This document shows positions 16,803-25,828 of a stretch of DNA of 64,000 nucleotides, piece after piece (the stretch's first letter is position 1; the number at the start of each line of letters is the position of its first letter). The stretch is from contig NZ_JAAGLT010000031.1 of the NCBI RefSeq assembly GCF_010548275.1, forward strand, positions 52,116-116,115. Reading direction: 5' to 3'. Both the position numbers and the translations under genes were made by a program. This DNA comes from Streptomyces sp. SID12488 (GTDB taxonomy: Bacteria; Actinomycetota; Actinomycetes; Streptomycetales; Streptomycetaceae). The notes under the pieces were generated by a model that worked only from the letters and a program-made list of their open reading frames with translations, did no database searches and had not been told where the DNA came from.

Positions 16803-17170
16803 GCACGAAGCAACAGACAGACTTCCCGCCCGACATCGAGGAGATGCGCGCCAGCACGGCTTTACTCCTCGACCCGGACGGAGCGGCTGATGTCCTCCCG
16901 CCGGCCGCCGACGAACTGGCCGCGCTCACCGCGACACTGCGCCAGCACATCCAGTTACTCATCCCCGAGGTGGCGCGTGCGGCGGCGCGGGAGCCGAAGG
17001 ACAGCATCCCCCGGTACTGCGCTCTCGCCTGTATCGGAGAGGCGCACAACAAGCTACGCCTGGGCGACGACGACATGCCGTCCATCCGAGTCTCGGTGGC
17101 CCGGAAGCTCGCCCGCGTCCTCAACGCCCTGTGCGACCACTGGGAGACCCTCGTCCGGGCAACACCGTGA
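16799..17170 (+). CDS. DUF6415-like protein
   Basis: A 123-residue protein with a helical central motif ALTATLRQHIQLLIPEV and a later RKLARVLNALCDHWE. These are features I associate with the DUF6415 family found in many streptomycetes next to small regulators. It is the last gene before the tRNA-Lys. A strong hairpin follows at 17203. Function is unknown, and the family call is from memory of sequence patterns. Confidence 0.6.
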   Translation: MSTKQQTDFPPDIEEMRASTALLLDPDGAADVLPPAADELAALTATLRQHIQLLIPEVARAAAREPKDSIPRYCALACIGEAHNKLRLGDDDMPSIRVSVARKLARVLNALCDHWETLVRATP

Positions 17171-17202
17171 CCAAGCCCTGCATGACGTCTGCCCTCTGAA
17201 CC

Positions 17203-17239
17203 GCCCGCCCTCGCCCCCCAGGCTCATGGGGGCGGGCGG
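17203..17239 (+). terminator. Terminator after the DUF6415-like gene
   Basis: CCCGCCC then GCCCCC pairs with GGGGGCGGGCGGG, with a two-base bulge, over a short loop. It lies just after a rightward gene and before the tRNA-Lys, so it insulates the two. Confidence 0.6.
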
Positions 17240-17355
17240 GTCCAGGCCCCGGCCGGTATGCGTGTCCCGGGCGGGGCCGCTCCATGTCTTGATCGTCTGC
17301 CTCTCGGGCCAGCAGCGGGCCAGCTAACGATCACTCAGCCCCCGAAAACGACGCG

Positions 17356-17388
17356 AGCCCCAGTCCAGATGTCCTCTGAACTGGGGCT
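17356..17388 (-). terminator. Terminator of the tRNA-Lys transcript
   Basis: AGCCCCAGT at 17356 pairs with ACTGGGGCT at 17380 with an inner CAGA/TCTG pair. It lies 7 bases beyond the 3' end of the leftward tRNA-Lys. If the tRNA is the attachment site, this terminator belongs to the prophage side of the junction. Confidence 0.6.
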
Positions 17389-17394
17389 TGTCCG

Positions 17395-17467
17395 TAGACC
17401 CTGTGGGACTCGAACCCACAACCAATGGATTAAAAGTCCACTGCTCTGCCAATTGAGCTAAGGGTCC
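17395..17467 (-). tRNA. tRNA-Lys (anticodon UUU); probable prophage attachment site
   Basis: A 73-nt cloverleaf on the minus strand with acceptor GGACCCT/AGGGTCT, anticodon loop CTTTTAA (anticodon UUU) and T-loop TTCGAGT. The first acceptor pair is G-U rather than G-C. The CCA is not encoded. Its 3' end faces the prophage, which is typical of integrase attachment within tRNA genes, where the phage restores the 3' part. The duplicate of the tRNA 3' end should lie at the far prophage end, outside this window. Confidence 0.93.
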
Positions 17468-17587
17468 CCGCGATGTTGCTTCCCCGAGCATAGCCGGACC
17501 CGGCCACGACTCCGATCGGGTATCGGAGACACGGCCGGGTCGCTTCACGGACAGGGCGGCGACCCTCGGAGGAAATGGGCGTCCTCG

Positions 17588-19123
17588 CTACGGATCGACC
17601 GGTTCGGGCGCCCCCTTGCGAGCTGCCTCGCGTGCCCGGGTGCGCTCGTGCTCGGGGTTGAGGAACCAGTACCGCGCCGAGACCACCCACCACAGCGCCG
17701 CGAACCCCAGCACCGCCAGGACGGCGATCGGGGCGTAGTTGAAGGTCTCCCAGGTGACCGGCGCCACCTGGGGCAGCATGAACAGCACCGTGATCACGGC
17801 CACCCAGATCACCGACACCACCCCGATCGCCCGCGACCACCGGCCCAGATGCCACGGCCCCCGGTCGAACGCCTCGCCCTTGCGCAGTCGCAGCAGCGTC
17901 GGGATGACGTAGGCGATGTAGAGGCCGATCACGGCGATCGACGTCACGGCCGCGTACGCCGTCACGTTGATCAGGTAGGGCAGGCCCAGGAGCAGGGCAC
18001 CGAACGCCGCCAGCCAGACCGCGGCGACGGGGGTACGGGTGCGGGGGCTGACCGTGTGCCAGAGGTGGGAGAAGGGGAGGGCGCCGTCGCGCGAGAAGGC
18101 GTAGATCATGCGGGAGTTGGCCGTGACCGACGCCATGCCGCAGAACAGCTGGGCGCCGATGACGACGAGCAGGAGCAGCTTGCCGGCGGTCGCGCCCACC
18201 GCGTCGAGCAGGATCTGTGCGGGCGGTACGCCGGTCGGGGACCCCAGGGCGCCCTCGTACGACTGGATGGCGAAGGTGAAGCCCAGGAGCAGGACGAAGC
18301 CCGCTATCCACGAGGTCCAGATGGACTGGACGATGCCCTTGGGGCCCGCCGTGGACGCGTCGTGGGTTTCCTCGGTCATATGGGCGGAGGCGTCGTAGCC
18401 GGTGAAGGTGTACTGGGCCATCAGCAGCCCGAGGGCGACCACGTAGACGCCGCTGCCCCATCCCGTGTTGTTCACGAACTTGGTGAACACGAAGGACGCC
18501 GACTGGTGTTCGTCGGGTACGAACGTCAGCGCGCCGACGATGACGGCCACGCCCACCACGTGCCACCACACGCTGACGCTGTTCAGCAGGCCCACGATGC
18601 GTACGCCGAAGGTGTTCAGGAGCCCGTGCAGGACGAGGATGCCCGCGAAGAGCAGGATCGTGCTGCCCGGGGTGACCTCGAAGTCGAACTGGAGGTTCAG
18701 GTAGGCGCCCAGGAAGGAGGCCGCCCCGAAGTCGATGCCGGCGGTCACCGCGACCTGGCCGAGCACGTTGAACCACCCCGTGAACCACGCCCAGGCGGCG
18801 GCCGTACGAGGGGGAGCGAGCCGGTGTGCCCAGAAGTACAGGCCGGCGGAGGTCGGGTAGGCCGAACAGATCTCGGCCATCGACAGCCCGACGAAGAGGG
18901 TCATGAGTCCTACGACGACCCAGCCCCACGTGATCACGGCCGGGCCGCCCGTGTTCATGCCGAACAGGTACAGGGTCAGGCAGCCCGACAGGACCGAGAT
19001 GATCGTGAAGGACACCGCGTAGTTGGAGAACGCCGACATCCGGCGGGCGAGGACCTGGGTGTAACCGAGCTGGGCAAGCCGTTCCTCGTCCGACAGCCCA
19101 CTCACTCTGACGTCATCTGTCAT
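17588..19123 (-). CDS. Amino acid permease, APC superfamily
   Basis: A 511-residue membrane protein. I chose the ATG at 19123 (CTGGGGGC upstream) because the first 63 codons of the longer frame are not permease-like. It has about 12 hydrophobic segments, an N-terminal LGYTQVLARRMSAFSNYAVSFTIISVL typical of the eukaryote-like amino acid transporter branch (GABA/choline permease type), and a conserved FTGYDASAHMTEET. It probably imports an amino acid or amine using an ion gradient. The substrate cannot be told. It is first on the host side of the tRNA. Confidence 0.88.
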   Translation of the reverse strand: MTDDVRVSGLSDEERLAQLGYTQVLARRMSAFSNYAVSFTIISVLSGCLTLYLFGMNTGGPAVITWGWVVVGLMTLFVGLSMAEICSAYPTSAGLYFWAHRLAPPRTAAAWAWFTGWFNVLGQVAVTAGIDFGAASFLGAYLNLQFDFEVTPGSTILLFAGILVLHGLLNTFGVRIVGLLNSVSVWWHVVGVAVIVGALTFVPDEHQSASFVFTKFVNNTGWGSGVYVVALGLLMAQYTFTGYDASAHMTEETHDASTAGPKGIVQSIWTSWIAGFVLLLGFTFAIQSYEGALGSPTGVPPAQILLDAVGATAGKLLLLVVIGAQLFCGMASVTANSRMIYAFSRDGALPFSHLWHTVSPRTRTPVAAVWLAAFGALLLGLPYLINVTAYAAVTSIAVIGLYIAYVIPTLLRLRKGEAFDRGPWHLGRWSRAIGVVSVIWVAVITVLFMLPQVAPVTWETFNYAPIAVLAVLGFAALWWVVSARYWFLNPEHERTRAREAARKGAPEPVDP

Positions 19124-19205
19124 GCCCCCAGCAATGCCCTCGCTGGGAGCATGACATGCGTCACAGGCCGACCGAAAATCGTCCGCCGGTGGCCAGAACC
19201 GGCCT

Positions 19206-22200
19206 CTAGTACAGGCCCTTGTACCCCTGCCAGCCGCTGCCGATCTTGACCCGCGGCCCGAACGTCCCGTTCCCGAGGCCCGGATTGCGGAACAGGTTCC
19301 CGGCCGTGTCACGCACGACCAGGTCGTTCCGTCCGTCGCCGGTGATGTCGCCGACGCCGACGACCGCGTTGTAGGTGGCGCCCCAGTTGGAGAGGACCTT
19401 GGCGCGGGCGGTGAAGGTGCCGTTACCGGTGCCGTAGTAGCGGTACAGGGTGTTGGTCTTGTCCTGGGCGAGCAGGTCGCCCCGTCCGTCGCCGTTCAGG
19501 TCGCCGGCGCCGACGACCTTCTTGTACGTCTTCCAGTCGGCGTACAGCTTCACGCGCGCGGACAGCCTGCCCTCGCTCGTGCCCTTGTAGAGGTACACGG
19601 TGCCGGTGGCGGAGTTTCGGGCGATCAGGTCGGGCCGGCCGTCCTTCGTCACGTCACCGGGCGAGGTCAGAACGTCGTACTGGTTCCAGCCGCTCGTCCC
19701 GAGGGTGATGTACGGCGCAGACAGCTTCAGCGCCGTGTGACAGGCCGGCTTGTACAGGCGCAGGGCCCCACTGCTCAGCCGTACGAGGACGTCGTTGCAG
19801 CGGTCCCCGTTGAGGTCGCCGAAGGGCACAGCCGTGATACCGGCCGGCCAGCCGCTTCCGCTGACCTTTCCGGAGAACGTGCCCTTGCCCGTGCCCTGAT
19901 GGAACGCCAGCGTGCCCGAGGGGGTGAGGGAGAGCAGGTCGCCGGCGCCGTCCGGGGACTGCCACCCGGGACCGCCCACGTAGTCGTGGCGCACCGCGCT
20001 GCCGCGGGACAGCCCCACGGTGCCCCGCACCTCCACCGGCCCCCCGACCCCGTCCGCCGGAGCGACGGTCAGTGTCCAGTCGTACGAGCCGTTCGGGTGG
20101 AACCCGGAACCCCCGTAGTTCCCCAGCAGGCCGCCCCAGCCCACGGTGAGTTCACCGCGCGCGGCGCCACCGTCAACGGTGTCGACGACCTTCCCCGTGG
20201 CCCGGCTGCGTACGGTCAGCCGCCAGCTCCCGGACGGCTTCGACAGCAGCACGGTGGCCACTGGATCCGGCGTCACGTTGTATCCCCGCACCTGGGCGAA
20301 CGGGAAGCGCACGGCGGGCGCCAGCAGGCGCAGCGGCTGCTGCGGCACTCCGGACGGTACGAGGTGCACGCGCTCCTCGCCGTCCACGTACGCGGCGTTG
20401 GCCCCGGACTCGTCCACGGTCCAGCGCACGTCCCGCTGCGAGACGCCGGTGTCGGGCAGTTCGCCGATGATCCGGCTCGCGGGCGTGCCGTCGGCGACCG
20501 TCGTGAGGGCCAGCTTCCCGGCCTGCCGGTCGTGTGTGACGACGTATCCGTCCCCGAGCTTGGCCTCGCCGACGGGCACGGGTACGGACTTTCGCGCGGT
20601 GCGGTCGTAGACACCCGCCCTGCCGTCGCAGGTCCAGTACAACCAGCGGCCGAGCGCCTGGAGTTCGGTGGGCGTGCAGCCCGCGTCGGTGGTGAGGGTC
20701 TCGGTGGTCCTCTTCGCGGTCAGGTCGTACGCCGTGACGCTGCCCGGGGTCGCGCCGGTCGACCACAGGACGTCGCCGGAGAGGGCGGCGGGGCCAGGGG
20801 TGCGGGTGACGGCCGGGGCGCCGTCGTCGCCGATCCGGTAGACGTCCTGCCGAGTGGGTGCCGTGTAGAGCAGGTACCGGCCCGAGACATCGGTGATCTG
20901 TCCGCCCTGGGGCAGCCCGGTGCGCTCCCAGAGGCCGTTCGCACCCGCTCGGTCGACCCTGATCCGGTCGGTGGTCTCGTCGTGCGCGAGCCAGGCGATA
21001 CGGCCGTCGGCCGCGCCCTGCACCTGTGCGCAGGCGACGTCCGTGGCGGCGCAGATGGCGATGGGGACATGATCGTCGAACCCAGTTTGCTCGCCGTACT
21101 CAGGGGTGCCGGACGGGGCGACCGTCCTCACCCTGGCGGCGCGTATGACGGCGTTGTACCGCTCCAGAACGACGAGCCGCCCCTGCTCCAGGGACAGGCC
21201 CTGGATCCGCATCGGCGGTTTGGGCAGAGCCTTTACCAGCGTGACTACGGGCGGGCCGCCGTCCGGGTCCGGAGTGATGCGCTGGATACCCCGGTCATCG
21301 GTGCCGGTACGGCCGATCTTCACGGCGGTGCCGCCGGGCCCTGCCGCGGTCCCGTTGGCCGAGGACCGAAGCAGGGTCACCCGCTCGCCGCCCTCGATGG
21401 GCTGCGCGGTCGTCGAGTAGGTCCCGTTGATCAGCCAGTCGCCGACGACGGCCAGGGAGAAAGTGGCGTTCGACCCGTCGTTGACGCCCTGGAGCCTGAC
21501 CTCGACGGGCGCCGCCGACAGGTCGCGGGGGAACACCAGGACCGTGGCCTTGTCGGTGGCGGAGACGACGACCCTGCCGCCGGCCAGGTCCATCTTGTAA
21601 TACTCGACGGGGAGCGGGCCGCTCCAGCCCCGCACCTCACCGGTCGTGCGGTCCACAGCGACCAGGCCCGTCTGCCCTTCCACGACGGCGCGGAAGTACA
21701 GCATCTCGGCATCCGCACCGGTCGCCGTCCCGAGGAGGAGGCCGGCCGGGCCACCCGCGACCGTCACGTCCCCAGTGGTCCCGTCCGGCCCCGGCGTCAG
21801 CAGATGCATGACCCGGGTGGTCGTGCCGTCCTCACCGGTCACCATCTTGTAGGCGACCGTCAGGTTGTCGTAGGACGTGAGGTGGGCGAGGCCGGCCGGG
21901 ATCTGCAGGCTGCGGCTGGTGCCCTCGGTCGCGTCCCAGAAGTCGACTCGTCCGTCGGCGTGCCTGTACGCCAGGACATCCGTGCCCGTCGTCAACGGCA
22001 CCGTCCCCGTGGGCGCCGTCGGAACACTCACGGACTCGCCGTCCGCGTAACGCGTCCACAGCAGGCCGGTCGCGCCCTCCAGGTTGTGGAACACACCCTG
22101 TGCCCCGGCAGCGTCGTGACCACTGTGGGTCGACGACGCCCGGAACCACGCGTCCAGGCCGTAGCCCCTGAACGCCGTCGGCACCACCGTCTCCTGCGTC

Positions 22201-22358
22201 GGCTGCGGCTCGTCCGCCACCGCCGACCCCGACGGCAGCAAAGGGCTCAACCCGGCCCCGAGAACAACGGACGCGGCGACGGCGACACCCGCGCGTCTCC
22301 CCGTACGGCCCATACGACCACGCGCCGAAATACCGCGCACGAAACCACGGCCCTTCAC
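19206..22358 (-). CDS. Secreted FG-GAP/VCBS repeat protein
   Basis: A 1050-residue protein. Residues 1 to about 47 form a long signal peptide with basic RRAGVAVAASVVLGAGL and a likely AVA cleavage site. The middle, about 60 to 680, resembles a beta-propeller. The last 260 residues carry at least four FG-GAP/VCBS repeats with calcium-type loops GDLNGDRCND, GDVTKDGRPD, GDLNGDGRGD and GDITGDGRND. Such proteins are extracellular adhesion or matrix-type proteins, and the ligand is unknown. It is transcribed alone; the next gene upstream is separated by 220 bp containing a terminator. Confidence 0.88.
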   Translation of the reverse strand: MKGRGFVRGISARGRMGRTGRRAGVAVAASVVLGAGLSPLLPSGSAVADEPQPTQETVVPTAFRGYGLDAWFRASSTHSGHDAAGAQGVFHNLEGATGLLWTRYADGESVSVPTAPTGTVPLTTGTDVLAYRHADGRVDFWDATEGTSRSLQIPAGLAHLTSYDNLTVAYKMVTGEDGTTTRVMHLLTPGPDGTTGDVTVAGGPAGLLLGTATGADAEMLYFRAVVEGQTGLVAVDRTTGEVRGWSGPLPVEYYKMDLAGGRVVVSATDKATVLVFPRDLSAAPVEVRLQGVNDGSNATFSLAVVGDWLINGTYSTTAQPIEGGERVTLLRSSANGTAAGPGGTAVKIGRTGTDDRGIQRITPDPDGGPPVVTLVKALPKPPMRIQGLSLEQGRLVVLERYNAVIRAARVRTVAPSGTPEYGEQTGFDDHVPIAICAATDVACAQVQGAADGRIAWLAHDETTDRIRVDRAGANGLWERTGLPQGGQITDVSGRYLLYTAPTRQDVYRIGDDGAPAVTRTPGPAALSGDVLWSTGATPGSVTAYDLTAKRTTETLTTDAGCTPTELQALGRWLYWTCDGRAGVYDRTARKSVPVPVGEAKLGDGYVVTHDRQAGKLALTTVADGTPASRIIGELPDTGVSQRDVRWTVDESGANAAYVDGEERVHLVPSGVPQQPLRLLAPAVRFPFAQVRGYNVTPDPVATVLLSKPSGSWRLTVRSRATGKVVDTVDGGAARGELTVGWGGLLGNYGGSGFHPNGSYDWTLTVAPADGVGGPVEVRGTVGLSRGSAVRHDYVGGPGWQSPDGAGDLLSLTPSGTLAFHQGTGKGTFSGKVSGSGWPAGITAVPFGDLNGDRCNDVLVRLSSGALRLYKPACHTALKLSAPYITLGTSGWNQYDVLTSPGDVTKDGRPDLIARNSATGTVYLYKGTSEGRLSARVKLYADWKTYKKVVGAGDLNGDGRGDLLAQDKTNTLYRYYGTGNGTFTARAKVLSNWGATYNAVVGVGDITGDGRNDLVVRDTAGNLFRNPGLGNGTFGPRVKIGSGWQGYKGLY

Positions 22359-22495
22359 GGAACCCCCCGGCCCCTCGACCCTCGACAGCCCTCGACCTGT
22401 GCATCAGGTGGGCTTGAGATGTGCATGCCCTGAGCAGGGCAACGGGAGCCTATCAGCGGGAACTTGGGAGGCCGAAGGGGTTTCCGGGACGCCGA

Positions 22496-22527
22496 AGGGC
22501 CCGTACGACCGGAGTCGTACGGGCCCT
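22496..22527 (-). terminator. Terminator of the DEAD-box helicase gene
   Basis: AGGGCCCGTACGAC pairs perfectly with GTCGTACGGGCCCT over a 4-base loop CGGA. It is 51 bases beyond the helicase stop on the minus strand. Between stop and hairpin are short repeats of CGATCAG type. Confidence 0.8.
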
Positions 22528-22578
22528 CGGTGATCAGTCGGCGATCAGGTCAGCGATCAGTCGGTGACCGACCGGCGA

Positions 22579-24888
22579 TCAGCCGTTGCGCTTCCAGCGC
22601 GGCTTCTCGTCGCGGCGGCCGAAGGAACCGGTGGCGGTGCCGGTGCCGGAGCCCGAACCCGCGCCGCGGTGGCCCTGCGGGCGCTCGTGGCCGCCGGCGC
22701 GGAAGCCGCCGCCGGTGGGACGGTCGCCCTGGCGGTCACGGTTGAAGGGGCGGTCGCTGCCCCGGTGACCGGTGGCCGGACGGTCGTCGCGGCGGAAGCC
22801 GCCACGGTCGTTGTTGTCACGGTTGAAGCCGCCCGAGGGACGGTCGTTGTCGCGGCGGAAGCCGCCACCGGAACCACCCGAGGGACGCTCGTCACGACGC
22901 TCGAAAGAACGGCCACCACGGTCGTTGTCACGGTTGAAACCACCCGACGGACGGTCATCGCGACGGAAGCCACCCGAGGGACGGTCGTTGTCGCGGCGGA
23001 AGCCGCCACCGGAACCACCCGAGGGACGCTCGTCACGACGCTCGAAAGAACGGCCACCACGGTCGTTGTCACGGTTGAAACCACCCGACGGACGGTCGTC
23101 ACGACGGAAGCCACCCGAGGGGCGGTCGTCACGACGGTCATCGCGGCGGAAGCCGCCACCGGAACCACCCGAGGGGCGGTCGTCGCGGCGCTCGAAGGAA
23201 CGGCCACCACGGTCGTTGTCACGGTTGAAGCCGCCCGACGGACGGTCGTCACGACGGTCGCGGCGCTCGTAGTTGCCCCGGTCGTCACGGCGCGGACGCT
23301 CCTCGCGCACCTGCGCCTCCGCGGCGGCGGTCGCCTCGGCGGCGGCCTCCGCGACGACGACGGCGGCAGCGGCCTCGGCCACCGCGGCCACGGCCTCCTC
23401 CGGGTCCTCGCCCCGCTCGCGCGCGGCACGCGCGATCAGCCTGTCGGCCTCCTCGCGCAGTTCGGCGGCACGACGCGTGGCGCGCTCCAGTTCCTTGGTG
23501 AGCTGCGAGACCTCACGCTCGGCCTGCTGCGCGGAGTTGCCCGCGGACTCGGCCTGGACCTCGGTCATCGACCGGGCGCCGGTGATCTCGGCGACGTCCG
23601 GCTCGAAGGCCGCGCCGCCCTGGATGATGTGGCGCGAGGCGTCGACGCCCGCGTCCTCCATCAGGCGGAAGATCTGGCGACGCTGGTGCGGCAGGGACAG
23701 CGACACGACCGTGCCGGAGCGCCCCGCGCGGGCCGTACGGCCGGAGCGGTGCAGGTAGTCCTTGTGGTCACCGGCCGGGTCCACGTTGAGGACCAGGTCG
23801 ATACCGTCGACGTGGATGCCGCGGGCGGCGACGTCGGTGGCGACGAGGGCGTTGACGTAGCCCTTCTTGAAGTCCTCGAGCACGCGGGTACGCGCGCCCT
23901 GGGTCATACCGCCGTGCAGCGCGTCGGCCTTCACACCGGACTCGCAGAGCTGCTCGGCGATACGGTCGGCGCCCAGCTGGGTGCGGACGAAGATGATCGT
24001 GCGGCCCTTGCGGGAGGCGATCGCGGCCGTGACCGGCGCCTTGTCCTTGGGCTTCACGATGAGGATGTGGTGGGACATCGTCGTGACGTTGCCCTGCGCG
24101 CTGTCGACCTCGTGCGTGACCGGGTTGGTCAGGTAACGCTTGACCAGCGTGGAGATCTCGTTCTCCATCGTGGCCGAGAACAGCATGCGCTGGCCGCCGC
24201 CCGGGATCTGGTCGAGCAGCTCGGTGACCTCGGGCAGGAAGCCCAGGTCGGACATCTGGTCGGCCTCGTCGAGGACGGCGACCTCGACGTTCGCCAGGGA
24301 GCAGGCGCCGCGGTTGATGATGTCGCGCAGACGGCCGGGCGTGGCGACGAGGACGTCGACGCCGCGCTCCAGGGCGTACATCTGGTTGCTCATCGACGTA
24401 CCGCCGCAGACGACCTTCATCTTGAGGCCGAGGACGTCGCCGTAAGGCTGGAGGGCATCCGCGACCTGCATCGCGAGCTCGCGGGTCGGCGTGAGGATGA
24501 TGCCGCGGGGCTTCTTCTTCTCGGTGTGGCCGCCGGACAGCTTCGTCAGCAGCGGGAGACCGAAGGAGAGGGTCTTGCCGGAGCCGGTGCGGCCACGGCC
24601 GAGGATGTCCTTGCCGGCCAGGGCGTCCGGGATGGTCGCGGTCTGGATCGGGAAGGGGCTGGTCACACCGTTCTGCGTGAGCTTGCGCACGACGCCCTCG
24701 GGGAGACCGAGATCGGTGAAGGTGATCTCCGGCTCGCCGGGCTCGGTGTCGGCCGAGTCATCGGCGGCGTCGGTGTCGGCGGCCGTCTCAGCGAGGTCGA
24801 CGTCGAGGTCGAGGCTGATGGCCTCGACGTTCTCGTTCTCGTTCTCGTTCTCGGGCACGACGATGTGATCAGTACTGGAAATGGACAT
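22579..24888 (-). CDS. DEAD-box ATP-dependent RNA helicase with RD-rich repeat tail
   Basis: A 769-residue protein. Start is ATG 24888 with GGAAGG upstream. After an acidic N-terminus, a Q-motif (FTDLGLPEGVVRKLTQNG) leads into RecA-like domains with RTGSGKT (about residues 100 to 106), PTRELAMQ, VLDEADQM, LFSATM and HRSGRTARAG. The C-terminus, from about residue 560, is a long R/D/G-rich tail with repeats RRDDRPSGGF and RDNDRGGRSFERR, ending KPRWKRNG. It resembles Streptomyces cold/stress-related RhlE-type helicases that remodel RNA, with the tail aiding RNA binding or granule formation. Confidence 0.93.
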   Translation of the reverse strand: MSISSTDHIVVPENENENENVEAISLDLDVDLAETAADTDAADDSADTEPGEPEITFTDLGLPEGVVRKLTQNGVTSPFPIQTATIPDALAGKDILGRGRTGSGKTLSFGLPLLTKLSGGHTEKKKPRGIILTPTRELAMQVADALQPYGDVLGLKMKVVCGGTSMSNQMYALERGVDVLVATPGRLRDIINRGACSLANVEVAVLDEADQMSDLGFLPEVTELLDQIPGGGQRMLFSATMENEISTLVKRYLTNPVTHEVDSAQGNVTTMSHHILIVKPKDKAPVTAAIASRKGRTIIFVRTQLGADRIAEQLCESGVKADALHGGMTQGARTRVLEDFKKGYVNALVATDVAARGIHVDGIDLVLNVDPAGDHKDYLHRSGRTARAGRSGTVVSLSLPHQRRQIFRLMEDAGVDASRHIIQGGAAFEPDVAEITGARSMTEVQAESAGNSAQQAEREVSQLTKELERATRRAAELREEADRLIARAARERGEDPEEAVAAVAEAAAAVVVAEAAAEATAAAEAQVREERPRRDDRGNYERRDRRDDRPSGGFNRDNDRGGRSFERRDDRPSGGSGGGFRRDDRRDDRPSGGFRRDDRPSGGFNRDNDRGGRSFERRDERPSGGSGGGFRRDNDRPSGGFRRDDRPSGGFNRDNDRGGRSFERRDERPSGGSGGGFRRDNDRPSGGFNRDNNDRGGFRRDDRPATGHRGSDRPFNRDRQGDRPTGGGFRAGGHERPQGHRGAGSGSGTGTATGSFGRRDEKPRWKRNG
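22768..23270. repeat. Tandem repeats encoding the helicase RD-rich tail
   Basis: Near-identical blocks recur in the coding DNA. One example is the run around GCTCGAAAGAACGGCCACCA followed by CGGTTGAAACCACCCGA, present around 22895, 23035 and, in diverged form, 23187. Blocks of roughly 140 bp are reused, and spacing is always a multiple of three. The repeats sit inside the gene and are expected to vary in copy number between strains. Confidence 0.8.
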
Positions 24889-25131
24889 GCGAATGCGAAA
24901 CCTTCCGGAGTCTCGTCGGCACGCGCCCGTCAACTCCGTGATTTCGCAAATTGACCGCCTCAATGCGGTCAGCCACGGCAAGGGAGAGTACGCGCCACAC
25001 GCGGCGCATCTCTTCGGCGCCAGGCAATGGGATCAAACGATCTACTACCATACGCACCCACCTCCGCTTTGGGCAAATTGAGTACCGTCGTCGCAGGTCA
25101 ACCCCCTTCCGAGCCCTCGGCTGGACCACGG

Positions 25132-25695
25132 CTAGACCGGCACTCCGGCCTCGGGCGCCGGCTCCCGCGTCACCAGTTGCGGCTGGGCCTGCTGTGGCTG
25201 CACCGAGGAGGACGGCTCCGCGATCGTCGGTGACGGTGAGGGCGGCGGAGGCGTGGGCGACTCGGGCGGCGGCTCCGGCTCCGGCTCGGCGGACTTCGTC
25301 GGCGTGGGCTGCGGCTTCGTGGGCGTGGGCACACCGGGATCGACGGGCCGGGCGGTGCCGCCGCCACCCGGTTTCGCGGGCGCCGACGCGGGCGCGCTCT
25401 GCCCGGCGGACGGGGAGGCGCCCGGGGAAACGGGCGCCCCGCTGGCCCCCTTCGCGCCCCCCTTGTCCTTCCCGCGCCCGGACTTGCCGTCGCCCGCGAA
25501 CCCGCCGGCCCACCCGGAACCGCCACCGGCGGTCCCCGCCGGTCCCCCGTCGGGGGCCTTCGCGCCCTTCTGGCCGGCGGAGTGTGAGGGCTTGACCTGG
25601 TCGGCGTCGCCGTCGCCCACGCTCATACAACCGGCGGCAGCGGCGACGGCCACAACCGTGGCGGCCAATCGGACAGGTACATGCAAGGGGCGCAC
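25132..25695 (-). CDS. Small proline-rich lipoprotein
   Basis: A 187-residue protein starting at GTG 25695, which has an excellent GGAGGTGG 6 bases upstream. The signal is short and ends in a lipobox-like AAAGC (VRLAATVVAVAAAAGC), so it should be lipidated. The mature part is Gly/Lys/Ser-rich and then strongly Pro/Glu/Thr-rich (PTPTKPQPTPTKS; PPPPSPSPT), like a wall-spanning or sorting stalk. No enzymatic domain is visible. An in-frame ATG at 25755 would spoil the signal peptide and was rejected. Confidence 0.78.
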   Translation of the reverse strand: MRPLHVPVRLAATVVAVAAAAGCMSVGDGDADQVKPSHSAGQKGAKAPDGGPAGTAGGGSGWAGGFAGDGKSGRGKDKGGAKGASGAPVSPGASPSAGQSAPASAPAKPGGGGTARPVDPGVPTPTKPQPTPTKSAEPEPEPPPESPTPPPPSPSPTIAEPSSSVQPQQAQPQLVTREPAPEAGVPV

Positions 25696-25828
25696 GGGCA
25701 GCCACCTCCGGTGGGGAGTCGAGGAGTCAACGTGCTCAACTCCCGTCGCCCACAAGAAGACACGCGCCCCTCAACAGCCTCCGCACGCCCGGCCCCATGG
25801 TTCGACGGCCCCTTGACTCCTTGGCCCG

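Larger units (their letters stand above)
1..17394. mobile_element. Right part of an integrated siphovirus-type prophage (left end outside window)
   Basis: A continuous rightward late-gene module runs from the terminase C-terminus to the lysis genes, followed by a short accessory segment that abuts the 3' end of a tRNA-Lys gene. The order terminase, portal, protease, capsid, connectors, tail tube, chaperones, tape measure, tail tip, endolysin and holin is the standard HK97-like plan. No integrase, excisionase or replication genes are seen, so they must lie left of base 1. The right boundary at the tRNA is inferred from the habit of actinophages to integrate into tRNA 3' ends. It could instead lie near 14780, with the last four genes being host accessory DNA. 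Confidence 0.85.

Noticed and set aside
22768..23270. Repeat array considered as CRISPR
   Set aside because: Repeats are in-frame coding repeats without unique spacers or cas genes.
22564..24954. Long open frame antisense to the DEAD-box helicase
   Set aside because: Shadow of the helicase with repetitive valine/arginine sequence and no domain.
25253..25816. Rightward open frame opposite the lipoprotein
   Set aside because: Gly/Ser/Pro-rich shadow with no ribosome binding site; the leftward frame has a strong GGAGGTGG and a lipobox.
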